From assembly GCF_001411555.2 (NCBI RefSeq), contig NC_049908.1, positions 30,008,817 through 30,072,816 of the forward strand: 64,000 nt of DNA, written 5' to 3'. The translations under genes and the position numbers were made by a program. A model generated the notes under the pieces. It did no database searches. It saw only the letters and a list, made by a program, of their open reading frames with translations, and had not been told where the DNA came from. This DNA is from Juglans regia (Eukaryota; Streptophyta; Magnoliopsida; Fagales; Juglandaceae). Positions 33,101-45,100 of the stretch are shown here, in pieces (position 1 is the first letter of the stretch; each line of letters starts with the position of its first letter).

Positions 33101-36100
33101 TACTTGGTTGCCTTCATGGTCATTACGGAGAACATAACCTGGGAAGTGGTTACAATATTTATCAGAATAGAAACTTGTAGAAAGGCCGATTACAAATAAA
33201 TTTGAGAGATAGATGCTTCATGGTTTGATGGGGCATAGATGATCTGCTCTCCAAAGAAGTCTTGAATTATAATACTTTTTTTTTTTATAAGTAAAAGTAT
33301 TATATATAAATTAATAGGAGTAACCAAGTACACTGTTAACATGCTGACTGATTATAATACTTAACATGCTGACTGATTTTTCCTATACTTTTAACAGATT
33401 CTGGCTGACTGTGCGGTAGTATGATTGAAAAATGACCGTAGGAGTATGCTAGAAAAAGAAGAACCTAGCCTTATTCTGCATAGTTTCACTGTAAATTGCA
33501 TTTCACTGTATTCTCTGTCAAGGTGGCGTTATGCTGCCTTAGTATTGACCTTTGGTCTACTTGATAGTAGTTTCATTTCTTGCAAGGCACTCGGATGTGG
33601 AGAAGAGGAGCTGATTCTGATGGTTACGTTGCTAATTTTGTGGAAACTGAGCAAATTATACAATTTAATGGGATTTCAGCATCATTTGTTCAGGTAATAT
33701 TAGTACATACCTAAATACGAGAACAGTCATGTTACAAATCTGGTGTCTAGTTTTTTTTCTTCCCTCTTTTTGCCCATGTGAATACCCATACAAATATGAA
33801 AGGCTAGTGCTATACATAAAGACTAAGCAATATTTTGCACGAGGCACTGTGGAAATTATATTTTGTGAAAATACTGATAAAAAAAAAAAGAAATTATATT
33901 TTGTGAATGTTAGAGTGATTACATGGCTGACATATGGGCGCCAATTTTGTGGAGGAAGCGATTCTTGTGCCGTTAAATTCCATAGAACAGAATAAAAAGG
34001 AAGTACCATGTTAAAGATTGTACTTTAACAATCTCTGTGAGAAAAGATACTTGCAATTTGCCAATAAATTGAAGAATGTGATCAGTGTTGAGAACTGAGT
34101 GCTACCAAAATCACAGGTCATTGATTCTTTGCAGGCAAGTGGTTTTAAGTTCATTTAACAATGCCTTAGTGATCTCTCCAAGGTTTTGAAAGACCCTTAG
34201 TTTCTTCACTTTCAGATTGCCAAAAGAAGCATGAGTTGGTTGAATTTGCTTCCATGTTTTGTGATGCTAAGACTTCAATATGCATGTGACAAATGCAGAG
34301 GCCTGAATATCCCCAGTGAGACAGATGATAGTTCCAAGCATAATGAGAACATGTGGGTAGTGAAAATGTAACTACCCAAGGAAAGCGTTAGCCACATCTG
34401 CACTATGACTTTAAAAAGACTAGTCCATTTTAAGCTTCCTTAGAATCACTTATAAAACCCAATTTCAGCTAGTAAGTAGTCAACGTAGGATTTAGCACCC
34501 ATGACTACCTTTATAACCTATCCACTCCATGTGTATTTTTCGTATTTTAAATGTGGCTTTGGGTATTACAAATTCCCCCACTTAAATTCCTGACATCCTT
34601 ATCAGAGCCAACTCGTACAATCCTCTAGTATCATATAGTTGGCCTTACTTGGCTCTAATATCATATGAAACAACTCAAGTAAAGCACTAGGTTTACTTGA
34701 AAGAAGAATGGGAGTGGGCGTGTGGCAACTTGCATCTAGGTTTTTTTTTTTTTTTTTCAAATTTATACTTAGTTATATGTAACCTGGCAGACAGGTGGGG
34801 TACTCACCAACTGATTACATATTTTTAATCTACTAATCCCCTGAGTGAGTGTGGGTGATGGGAAGGGCGGGCTGGTTACGGGGTGGATCCCACATTTGTT
34901 AGGGTGTAGCCTAGTGGTCAAAGGGCGGGCCTAGAATGAATTGTTGATATGGTTGGCAATTTTTTGACATGACCAGTGAACAAGATCTAAATCCAACACG
35001 AAATTTGCAGGTTAGGGTTGAACAATCTGACCCTTTTAATTCAATGGGTTGGGTTAGGATTGACTCATATATGACTTGAACTCAATTTGACACGACTTGA
35101 ACCTGGCATGTGAGATTCAGAGCTGACCATTTTTCTCACAACCTGCGAACTCGACACGAAATTAGCTAGTTAGGGTTGCGGAATTTGACATGTTCAGTTA
35201 AGTGTCAGGATAGATTTGGTTAATATATGACACGAACATAATTTGACACAATCCAAACTCAACACAACAATACAAATTGCCAGCCCTAGCCATAGACACA
35301 AACATCCTGGGTTCTATTCCACACAAGGAGTTACCTTGCTTTACTCGATACATGGTTCTGGTGTGTGGGGTCAGGTAACTAGGGTTTACTCCCTAGAGGT
35401 GGGTCCAAAGGCACTGCATTTTTTTTTATAGCTAATCAAGAAGTTTTATTCATAAGAAAAATAGGCATAGCCCAAGTACATAGGAAGTATACACGAGAAG
35501 TACCTAACTAGAGTTTACAACCGAAAGTAGAAAATCGTGGACATTTAGTCCATTAAAATCAATAACCCCCTCCCATAAGAACAAAGTTTTAAAAAAGAGA
35601 ACTTTAAGCTCACCCATTGTCCTATCGTGATTCTCGAAGCTTCTATCATTTCTTTCCTGCCAAACGCACCAACACATACATTTTTTTTTTTTTTTTATAG
35701 TTAATAAGAGATTTTATTCCAAGTAAATAGGCATAGCCCAAGTACACAAGAAGTATACAAATGAGTACACCTAAATACAAGCTAAAGCAAAACAGTACTA
35801 AAATAAAACATTACAAATATTCCCATCCCTTACAAGATTCTTCACCCAAAAACTTAAAGTGCTAAAAAAAAAATCCCTAAACTCACCCATAGAACGCTCA
35901 CAATCTTCAAAACACCTCTCAATTCTTTCTAGCCCTAAGCACCAAAACAAACATAAGGGAATCATCCTCCACACTGCTGCACTGCCTCTACATCCCACTG
36001 AACCTTGCCAGCAAGCCAAAAAATCCACCACATGCATAGGCATCACCCAAGTACTGCCTACCCTTGCTAAAATCTCATTCCACAATATTGTTGCCACCTC

Positions 36101-39100
36101 ACTGTGAAGAAAAAGATGGTTAACAGATTCACCATCCTTCTTACACATAAAACACCAATCAACCACAAATAAACTTCTCTTCCTCAAATTATCCGTGGTT
36201 AATATTTTCCCAAGAGACACCAACCAACAGAAAAAAGCAACCTTGCTAGGTACTTTTGCCCTCCAAATACATTTCCAGGGATAGTCTTTAACTCCCTGAC
36301 TAACTAATGCCTTATAAAAAGATTTTACAGTAAATCTGGAGTTATTTGTTTGCAACCACAGCAGGTTGTCCTCTCTATTCTGATCAATTTTCATATCATA
36401 TAATCTTCCCAAAAAATCAGATACCTCACTCACTTCCCAGTCCTGCACATCTCTGTTGAAATCCACATTCCATTGAAACATGTTATTAGAAATCTTATAA
36501 GACTCAGCCACTGCAGCCCCTTTATCTCTAGCAATCCTAAATAAATTAGGATAAATGTACTAAAGAGCTGAATCCCCGCACCAAGTATCATGCCAAAAAT
36601 AAATATTTGCCCCATCCCCCACATTAAATTTTATGTTTTTAACAAATCCCCCCATAGTAACCGGATGGACTTCCACAAGCCCACCCCATTCACCCCTTTA
36701 ACTTCATTTGCGCACCAGGTCCCCCACATCCTCCCATATTTAATATCCACAATTTGTCACCATAATGCATTTCTCTCAAAATGGTACCTCCAAAGCCATT
36801 TCCCGAGTAGAGCTTTATTGAAAAGTTTTAAATTTCTCACACCCAAACCTCCACATGAAACCGGTTGACAAACTTTGTTCCAACTCACCAAATTAAATTT
36901 TCTTTCCTCCCCATTACCATCACACAAGAAATTCTGAAAAATCTTCTCTATTTTTTTTGCAACCCCCGCGGGTAAAGGAAAAAGAGAGAGGAAATAAGTG
37001 GGGAGATTAGAAAAAGTACTCTTAATCAATGTAACTCTTCCCCCTTTTGACAAATAGAGTTTTTTCCAACCAGCTAGCAGCCTCCCAATCTTCTCAATGA
37101 CCCCATCCCATATAGAAAGTGTGATTTGTGAGGAGCACCTAAAGGTAATCCAAGATATTTCAAAGGTAAAGTACCTACCTTACATCTCAAGATATTAGCC
37201 AAATCAAAAATATTCCCGACCGTACCCACTGGAACAATTTCAGACTTAGATAAGTTAATTCTAAGTCCTGAAACAGCTTCAAAGCATAGAAAGAAGGCTC
37301 TCAAAGCACGGAGATGATCTTGACTTGAATCACTAAGGATTAAAGTATCGTTTGCACAAAGTAAATGTGAAACTGTAATGCTGCATCGTAAGTCATCTCC
37401 CACACTCATGCTGTTAGCTAGCACCTTAGAAATGGTCTTATACACCCCATTCACCAAACTAATAGGGCAAAAATCCCTCATATCTACAGCGCCCACCTTT
37501 TTAGGAATAAGAGCGATGAATGCAGTATTAAAACTCTTCTCAAATTTTAAGAATGAATAAAATTCTCCAAAAACTTTCATAATGTCTTCCTTCACAATAT
37601 CCCAACATGCTTGAAAAAATGCCATAGAAAAACCATCCGGACCCAGTCCCTTATCTTTAGAAATACCTCTAATAACATCAAGAACTTCCTCTTCCTCAAA
37701 GTTCCTCTCCATCCAATCTGCACTAAGATGATCAATGGACTCAAAAGACAGCCCATCTAACTTAGGTCTCCAAGAATATTCTTCCCGAAAAAGCTTCTCA
37801 TAATAATTCACAAAAAGATCTCCAATCTCCCCCATTGTCGGTAATAAAATTATCACCTACCTGAAGAACCTCATTAGCATTATGTCTACGGTGTGAATTA
37901 GCCATTTTGTGAAAGAATTTCGTGCCTTTGTTACCTTCCTTCAGCCAAAGAATTCTTGATTTTTGCCTCACGAAATTTCTTCCATAAGAGTGAACTTTTC
38001 AATTTCTGCCATCCCTTTCTTCTTCTCCTTTTCCTCATAGGATATTTCACCCTTCATCTCCTTTTCCTCCAAAATATGCAGCTACTCAATAAGCTGTTTT
38101 CTTTTATTTTTAACATTGCCAAGAACCTCCACATTCCATCTTTTCAAATCCTGTTTTAACGCCTTAAGTTTACCAGCCAAACAAAGCTTGGTGTGCCAGA
38201 AAACTGATATGAAACCCACCACTCCTTACCCATTCAATAAAACCCTCATCCTCCAACCACATTTTCAAATTTAAAATATCTCTTTCCACTAATAATGCCC
38301 CCACAATCCAACATGGTAGGATAGTGGTCTGAAACAATTCGTTGTAGTCTTTTCTGTCTTAATTCCGGAAAGAGTGCTTCCCAAGATGCCGAAACCAAGA
38401 ATCTGTCCAGCTGGGACCATGTTCTCCCATTTGACCATGTATAGTCCCCTCCCACCATTGGTAAATCAACCAGCTGCAGCTCGGAAATGAAATCAGAAAA
38501 CTCGGACATAGCTCTAGAAATCATAGAATCACCTACTCGCTCACAAGGAAAATGAGTAATATTAAAATCCCCTCCTTTACACCATGTAAAATCCCAACAA
38601 CTGCAGATTCCCGTGATTTCATCCCACAGAATACTACTACTAGCATCAGAATTTGGCTCATATACACCAGCAAAAGCCCATTCTACCTCATCATTTACAT
38701 TCTTAGAGTGACATGCCACCAAAAATTCTCCTCATAATAGTCTACTAATTCCACAGCCCTCCTATCCCACATTACAATAATACCTCCCAAAGCTCCATTT
38801 GAAACTAATTCAACCCATCCCATACCTAGGCAACTCCATAAACTATTAATCAACGATTTATTGACTATCTTCAATTTAGTTTCTTGAAAACAAATAACTT
38901 CATCCTTCCATTGAAAAACCATATTTTTCACCCGGAGACGTTTCCTATAATCATTTAGTCCCCGAACATTCCATGAAATGATCTCGGGCTTCATGACAAA
39001 CCATTGACAGCCCTTTCCTTGCCTTTTTCTCTTAAGACACTCCCTTCCCTGGATTTGTAATTAATAGTGCACTACAATCTTTTCAACCCACTCTTCTTTT

Positions 39101-42100
39101 TTGATGCTGATCTGGTCAGAATAGGTTATCCAGCTTCTATGGCAATAAGAAGAGCTCTAAACTGCTCTTCAAATCCTTCACAAGAGATTCCAACACAGTT
39201 TCTGATTTCTTCTACCTTCCTCAACACCCAGTCTGAAGAATTACTTGGCCATTCAATGCCTGGATTAATAGTACAGAAAGGAACAGGGTTAAGATCTTCA
39301 TCTGATTCGAAAACCTCTCCAGATTCACAAGATTCGGAATCTTCACCTCCACCAATCACCTCAGTAAAAGACTTCTTGCTCCCCCTTAAACCTTCACCAC
39401 ATTCATCTTCTACCTTTTCACCATCCCTTGGCACACAATCTATAAAAGTTTCCTCAATCCCAGTAGCATTATTTGAACTCAAACCCGTGTACTCCTCAGA
39501 AGAACCTCCAACCTCCGTCGCAACTTTCAGGGGCATACTCATTGTTGGAATGCTACTGATAGAAACCCCATCACCCGTCGACCTCTTTTGTGAAGTCAGA
39601 GGCTGAATCGAAGCCACCTTCTGAGTGGGCTGAGCCCTCTTGAGATTTGCTGTGTTGAGTGACGTGCTCACCTTATTCACTGTAGTAGAGCTCGTCGCCA
39701 GAATACACCCAGAAGATTTGCCCCCCGCCGACGACCTAGTCTGAGAAGACAGACCTGGCCTCGGAGCTACCGTAGGCTTGGGCTGGAACACAACTCCTTT
39801 TGGGAGAATGATATTTTGAGGCCCACCATACTGTTGAATCAAATGCGAACCAAGCTTCTAGGTTGGGCCTCTAACGAGCCCATCTCCTACATTAGCAATA
39901 GTCTTTTGGCCCAGGCACACCCCCACCTCCCTCCCTTCAACTTAGCTGTTTTATCTAATTTCCTGCTAGATACACCACCCAGGCCCATAATTAGGCCCAA
40001 TCCTTCATCTATTGACTTCAACATTGAGTCCAGCCTGTCTTTCCATCCAAGCAACTCTGCCTGAATATGCCATAGTGACCCTTCAACTTCACCCACTTTC
40101 TTCAACATTGCGGGATGCCAACCGTCAACCTCATTATCAGAGAAATTTCGTCAGTTCATCTCCTTCAAGCCATCCTTCTTGATCCTTGCAGTCGACACTG
40201 CCAAATCTTTCCCATTTTTGTTACTGTGACCAGGATTATCTTTTGCAGATTTCTTAACAGCTACCAAATAAGGAGCTTCATGAGAGTTAAAGATGACTCT
40301 GTGCAATTTAACTCTACTCACCTCTTTTGCAGCTCCATTAACTCCTCTGTTTTCTGAGACAAGAACAGAGGAGCTTGAACCGACAAGCTCACCCGTTTTC
40401 TTCACAAAACCATCCCAACCACTTCCATTTCTTCCTTCAGGAATTGCAATGATTCCTTTCCCCTTGCCCGTATCCAGCTCAACGAGTTTAACAAACCTTC
40501 CATACGAATTTTGACATATTTGGATTAGGAAGACTCTGTTTCCCTCCCTTCTAGTCTGATAAGGTGCTCTATTATCCGAGAATCTCAAACATTCCTCGAC
40601 CACCTTAACCATCCAGACCACCACATCTCCACTAAGGTAAAGAACCTTCATGAACTTCCTACACTTCTCTATAATACAAAAGAGATTCCCCCCTTTCCTT
40701 CTGATCACAAACTGTTTTGCTTCAAACCAAAGGCTACACTCCATCAAAACCAACCACCAAAAGCAAAAGGAAGAACGACAAAAGAAAGGAACTAGAACAG
40801 AATAATGAAATGAGAGAAACGGAAATAGATTAAAGATTATTCCTGGCGAGAAGTGCCGGAAATAGAAGATGAAAAGTCTTAAGAAAGAGAAGAAGACGAG
40901 TCATTCAGAATTGCACCAACACATACATATAGGCATAGCCCAAAGGCACTGCATTTCTACAGAATGAATAGTTATGCCTACGGCTAAATGGTAAAAAATT
41001 TTGTAGGGGATTAGTACTGTATTGTGCTTAGATGTTTTATTTGAGCTGTCTCATGTTACTTTTCCCTTTAATTTCCTCTTGCAGGTTCGGGGGTCAATTC
41101 CATTGCTTTGGGAGCAAATTGTTGATTTGACATATAAGCCCAAGTTTGAAATTGTGAGACTTGAGGAAGCTGTGAGTGTTATAGTTATTTGCTCATCGAT
41201 GGCATTGTTTGATTGTAAATCAAATGCTCTACCTGTTTCTGACTATATTACATTATATGTAGCCTCGAGTAGTTGAGCGGCATTTTTTGGATTTGAGAAA
41301 GAAATATGGGGCTGTGTTAGCTGTTGATCTTGTCAACAAGGTACATATTTTCTTCCCTTGGGTAATGAATATTGTTGATGTAAGCAAGCAAGAAGGAGAG
41401 GCTAGAAAGGATGAAGCAAGGGGCTCTCTAGGATAACTTATCTGGTTTCAACAACTATTGTTTTATATAATTTCTACACCTCATTGAAAGCAAAAAGGAA
41501 TGTTTATGTGCTACGACATTCTATCCATGCACATTTATCTATATGAATTCTTGTGAGTGGATTTGGTATGTGTAGGTGTGTGGACCTTTTAAAATATTTA
41601 GCTATTGTTTTACATCATTTCTACACCTCATTGAAAGCAAAAAGGAATGTTTATGTGCTACGACATTCTATACATGCACATTCATCTATATGAATGCTTG
41701 TGAGTGGTTTTGGTATGTGTAGGTGTGTGGACCTTTTAAAATATTTTTTCTTACACCACCTTTGTCGCTTTGCAGCATGGAGGTGAAGGACGCTTGAGTG
41801 AAAAATTTGCAAATGCAATGCAGCATATTGTTAGTGACGATGTAAGGTAAGATTTTTTTCATACAACCTTATAACATATGCAAGTATGTATCTTATTTTT
41901 TCATACTAAGACCTATTGGATTTTATAGATATCTGCACTTCGATTTTCATCATATCTGCGGGCATGTTCATTTTGAGCGCCTTTCAATCCTTTATGAGCA
42001 AATTTCGGATTTCCTTGAGAGAAATGGGTATGTTTTCCTGCAGATGGTAACACATATCGAACTTGGTCTTGATAGATGCATTATGTATTTTTGGTTTCAA

Positions 42101-45100
42101 TTCGTATGGGGACAGTATATTTTTTCAGTTTTCTATATTTGTATTGAATAGACTTTCAGCTTTAATCTTTTTTTTTTTTTTTATTGGCACCGGGTGTCAG
42201 AGAACAAGGTCCCGACTAATCCCGAGGATGCATAAGCCCTCGGCAAGAAGTTTTCCGCAAGTGCACCTCGGGTAATTCAAGCAGAAGTTCCCCCAGTCCA
42301 ATGGCCCCTAGAAATTGTTAGCACCCAATAGGATTTGAACCTTAGACCTAGAGGGAGCATACCACCAAGATCAAGACCTTTACCACTTGAGCCTATACAT
42401 TGCTCTATGGAAAGGTGTGAGGAGACGAGATGCAGTATATAGCATTTGATATATATATATAGGGTCCGAAGGCCCCTGCCTTGGAGAGGTTCCCCAACAT
42501 AAAAAAAATATATATATATATATATATAGTCTCTAAACATTAATAGGTTGTGCTTAGTTTCACCAAACTAGCATGCGTAGGCGATGCTCTTGTATATCTT
42601 ATGATCAATAAATTTTGTTTACCAATCAAAAAAATAATCTGTACTTAAGTTATCTTTTTCATTTCCTTAAGAGTTGCAAACATGAATCACTGAACAATAC
42701 AAGAATAGTTGGCATGCATTGCTGGAATTTCTTATTTATAAAATGAGCAATTTTGTTCCTTGTGGGTATTGAGATATACTATTTCAGTTATTTGCTAGAC
42801 AATTTTTTATCAGCAAAGTTATTTGCTAGACTTGGTTGTGAAAATGTGCGAAGCATCATTTTTCATTGCTCACACTTTATGTAATCTAGCAAAGACATCT
42901 TGTGTAATATATTCCTGAGTTGCTTGTTTGTTAACAATTGGTAGGTACTTTTTGTTGAATGAAAAGGGTGACAAATTGAAGGAGCAACTTGGAGTCGTGA
43001 GGACAAATTGTATTGATTGCTTGGACCGTACAAATGTTACCCAGGTAGGTTAACATCAATCGCATAGATAACTGATAAAAAGTACAAACTATGCCTTCCT
43101 GAACCTTGTGTAGGTAGACTATGGCTTCTGTTCACTGCAAGAGGAGATCTTAGAATAGTCATGAAAACTCTACTTTTTACCCAAGCTAAGTCTCTTGAAA
43201 TTAGAGGAAAAGAATTGATCGCCAAAAATATGTCAAGTTGCCTAGTTAATTATCTTTTTCCTCTTTGGGTTTTCACATTGCAGTCAAGGCATGCACTTCC
43301 TTATCCTTAGTGCTCTTCTTGTTATTGTTCTTCTGACTCTTTTCAAGTTTTAGTATGATGGAGAAAGGACCATGTTGTGGTTTTCATATTGATATTCTAA
43401 TTCTAGACAAGATTAACTCTATTGTTGCAGAGCATGATCGGCCGAAAAATGTTGGAATTCCAACTAAGAAGACTTGGCGTATTTGGTGCTGAAGAAACTA
43501 TTAGCTCACATCCAAATTTTGATGAGAAGTTTAGAATTTGTGAGAATATTCTTTTTTTCTTTTTGTAAATAATTTTATCTCAAAAATGATTATGTTGATT
43601 ACATGGTGGTGGTGGTGGTTGCCTGGGATACATAATCATAATACTGTTCATGTTTCTGCTTCATCATGAAGTTGGGATTGTACTGACAATTGTTTTTGTA
43701 TCTCAAGTGTGGGCTAACCATGGGGATGACATAAGCATTCAATATTCTGGCACTCCTGCTTTGAAAGGAGATTTTGTTAGGTACTTTTCCATGGATATAC
43801 TTGGAAACTTTTTTTCCTTGTTTTTTACCATGCATGTATAGCTTTGACATTCTGATTTTTTTCAATATTGTCTGATATCGCAATTTTGGATTACCTGTGA
43901 TTTTATAAGCTTAATGTGAGTTTATCTGCAAATTAATAATGAAATGGAATCCCTATTTCCTTGTATAGCCGTGTTACATCAAATGGAGCATTTTGGGATG
44001 ATTGTTTTTGTCTATCTTCCCTAACGTTTTACAACTTCACAGTATTTCATACTTGGTTATATAATTACCCTGGGGGTCACATAGAGACTCATATTTTCCC
44101 CCTTCTTCTGCGGAGTAATATGGCTCTATTTCGTCTGATTATAGATATGGCCAAAGAACAGTCCAAGGGATCCTTAAAGATGGATGGAGTGCCCTGACAC
44201 GCTATTATTTGAATAACTTTCATGATGGGACAAAGCAGGTTAGTATGCTTCTTCCTGCATTCAAAATATAGACTCTTAAGTAGTATTCTAGAAATACTAG
44301 GTTACCAGCAAGTTTTCTTGGTTTGTCTCACCTAGGGAAGAAAATATTTTTTGACCCAGAGATTTTCTAAACTTGCTTAGTTATTTTTTGGATGAAGACT
44401 GTTGAACCATGCATAACCAATTACATTTATATGTCAGATAGTTGACATGTTTTTAATTTTTTGCATTGTTCTTTTAATTTGAAAATTGCCTTATACATGA
44501 AGGGGTTATCATACATTCTGTAGAATCAAAGCTGACTTTTTGTTCTCTTGTTGGCACATATCTGAAGGATGCAATTGATCTCCTGCAAGGGCACTACATT
44601 GTTTCTGTCAGCCGAGATCTAACTCCCTCATCCCAGAAAAGAGGCCTTGAGGCTGTAGCTGTGAGTACAAGCCAAATGGCAGCTGTTTTGTGCTTTATAA
44701 CTTGTTGGATACACGCACACATCTGATTTTCATTTTCTTCTGAGTTTACATCAGTTCTCGAGTTATCTCACATAAGTTAATATATCCACCAAATTGAACT
44801 CTGGGTGCTATTGCTGGATATCAAAAGATACTTTGTTATTGGTCCAAAGGACAATTTTATGTCTTTTCTAGTTTTGGTTCTATTCCCGTTTATTACCCAT
44901 CTCAGACTCTGACCTCTGAATATTTCTTCATGTAGTCTTTTCCGCTCGCTTTATTGTTGGTTTTAACTGGGTTCCTTTTGACAACCATGTCGCTGAGGCA
45001 AGGTGAGTTCTTTTTTGTTTGTCTAATGTGAAGGGATAGTGTAGGCATCAGAATAAGCAGTTGCACTAATGTAAAGTATGTTTGCATCCTGTGGTTCATT

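Larger units (their letters stand above)
35682..40912 (-). mobile_element. Near-full-length but defective LINE (inner), antisense in SAC intron 9
   Basis: GCACCAACACATACAT occurs at 35666-35681 and 40913-40928, a perfect 16-bp target duplication. The body is 5.2 kb. Read on the minus strand it has a 5' UTR, ORF1 (40753 to about 39126), endonuclease (38994-38246), reverse transcriptase (37856-36757), a zf-RVT-like C-terminal domain (36511-35798) and a 3' tail with poly-A (the T-run at 35682). The coding regions have several frameshifts and an internal RT deletion. Confidence 0.9.
35405..40956 (-). mobile_element. Older, 5'-truncated LINE insertion (outer) with 17-bp target duplication
   Basis: CCAAAGGCACTGCATTT is found at 35405-35421 and again at 40940-40956. 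Between them lies a short LINE 3' fragment in antisense: 35422-35665 (T-run, TTTTATTCATAAGAAAAATA, GGCATAGCCCAAGTACATAG) and a small remnant at about 40929-40939. Between these two pieces sits the larger LINE. The outer element was therefore a truncated LINE of about 270 bp in the SAC intron before the second insertion. Confidence 0.8.

Noticed and set aside
33425..33697. Frame of 90 codons overlapping SAC exon 9
   Set aside because: Wrong frame relative to the conserved [14 protein letters not shown] residues.
39067..39606. Plus-strand frame of 179 codons rich in Ser-Pro
   Set aside because: Antisense shadow of the acidic, low-complexity ORF1 C-terminus of the inner LINE.
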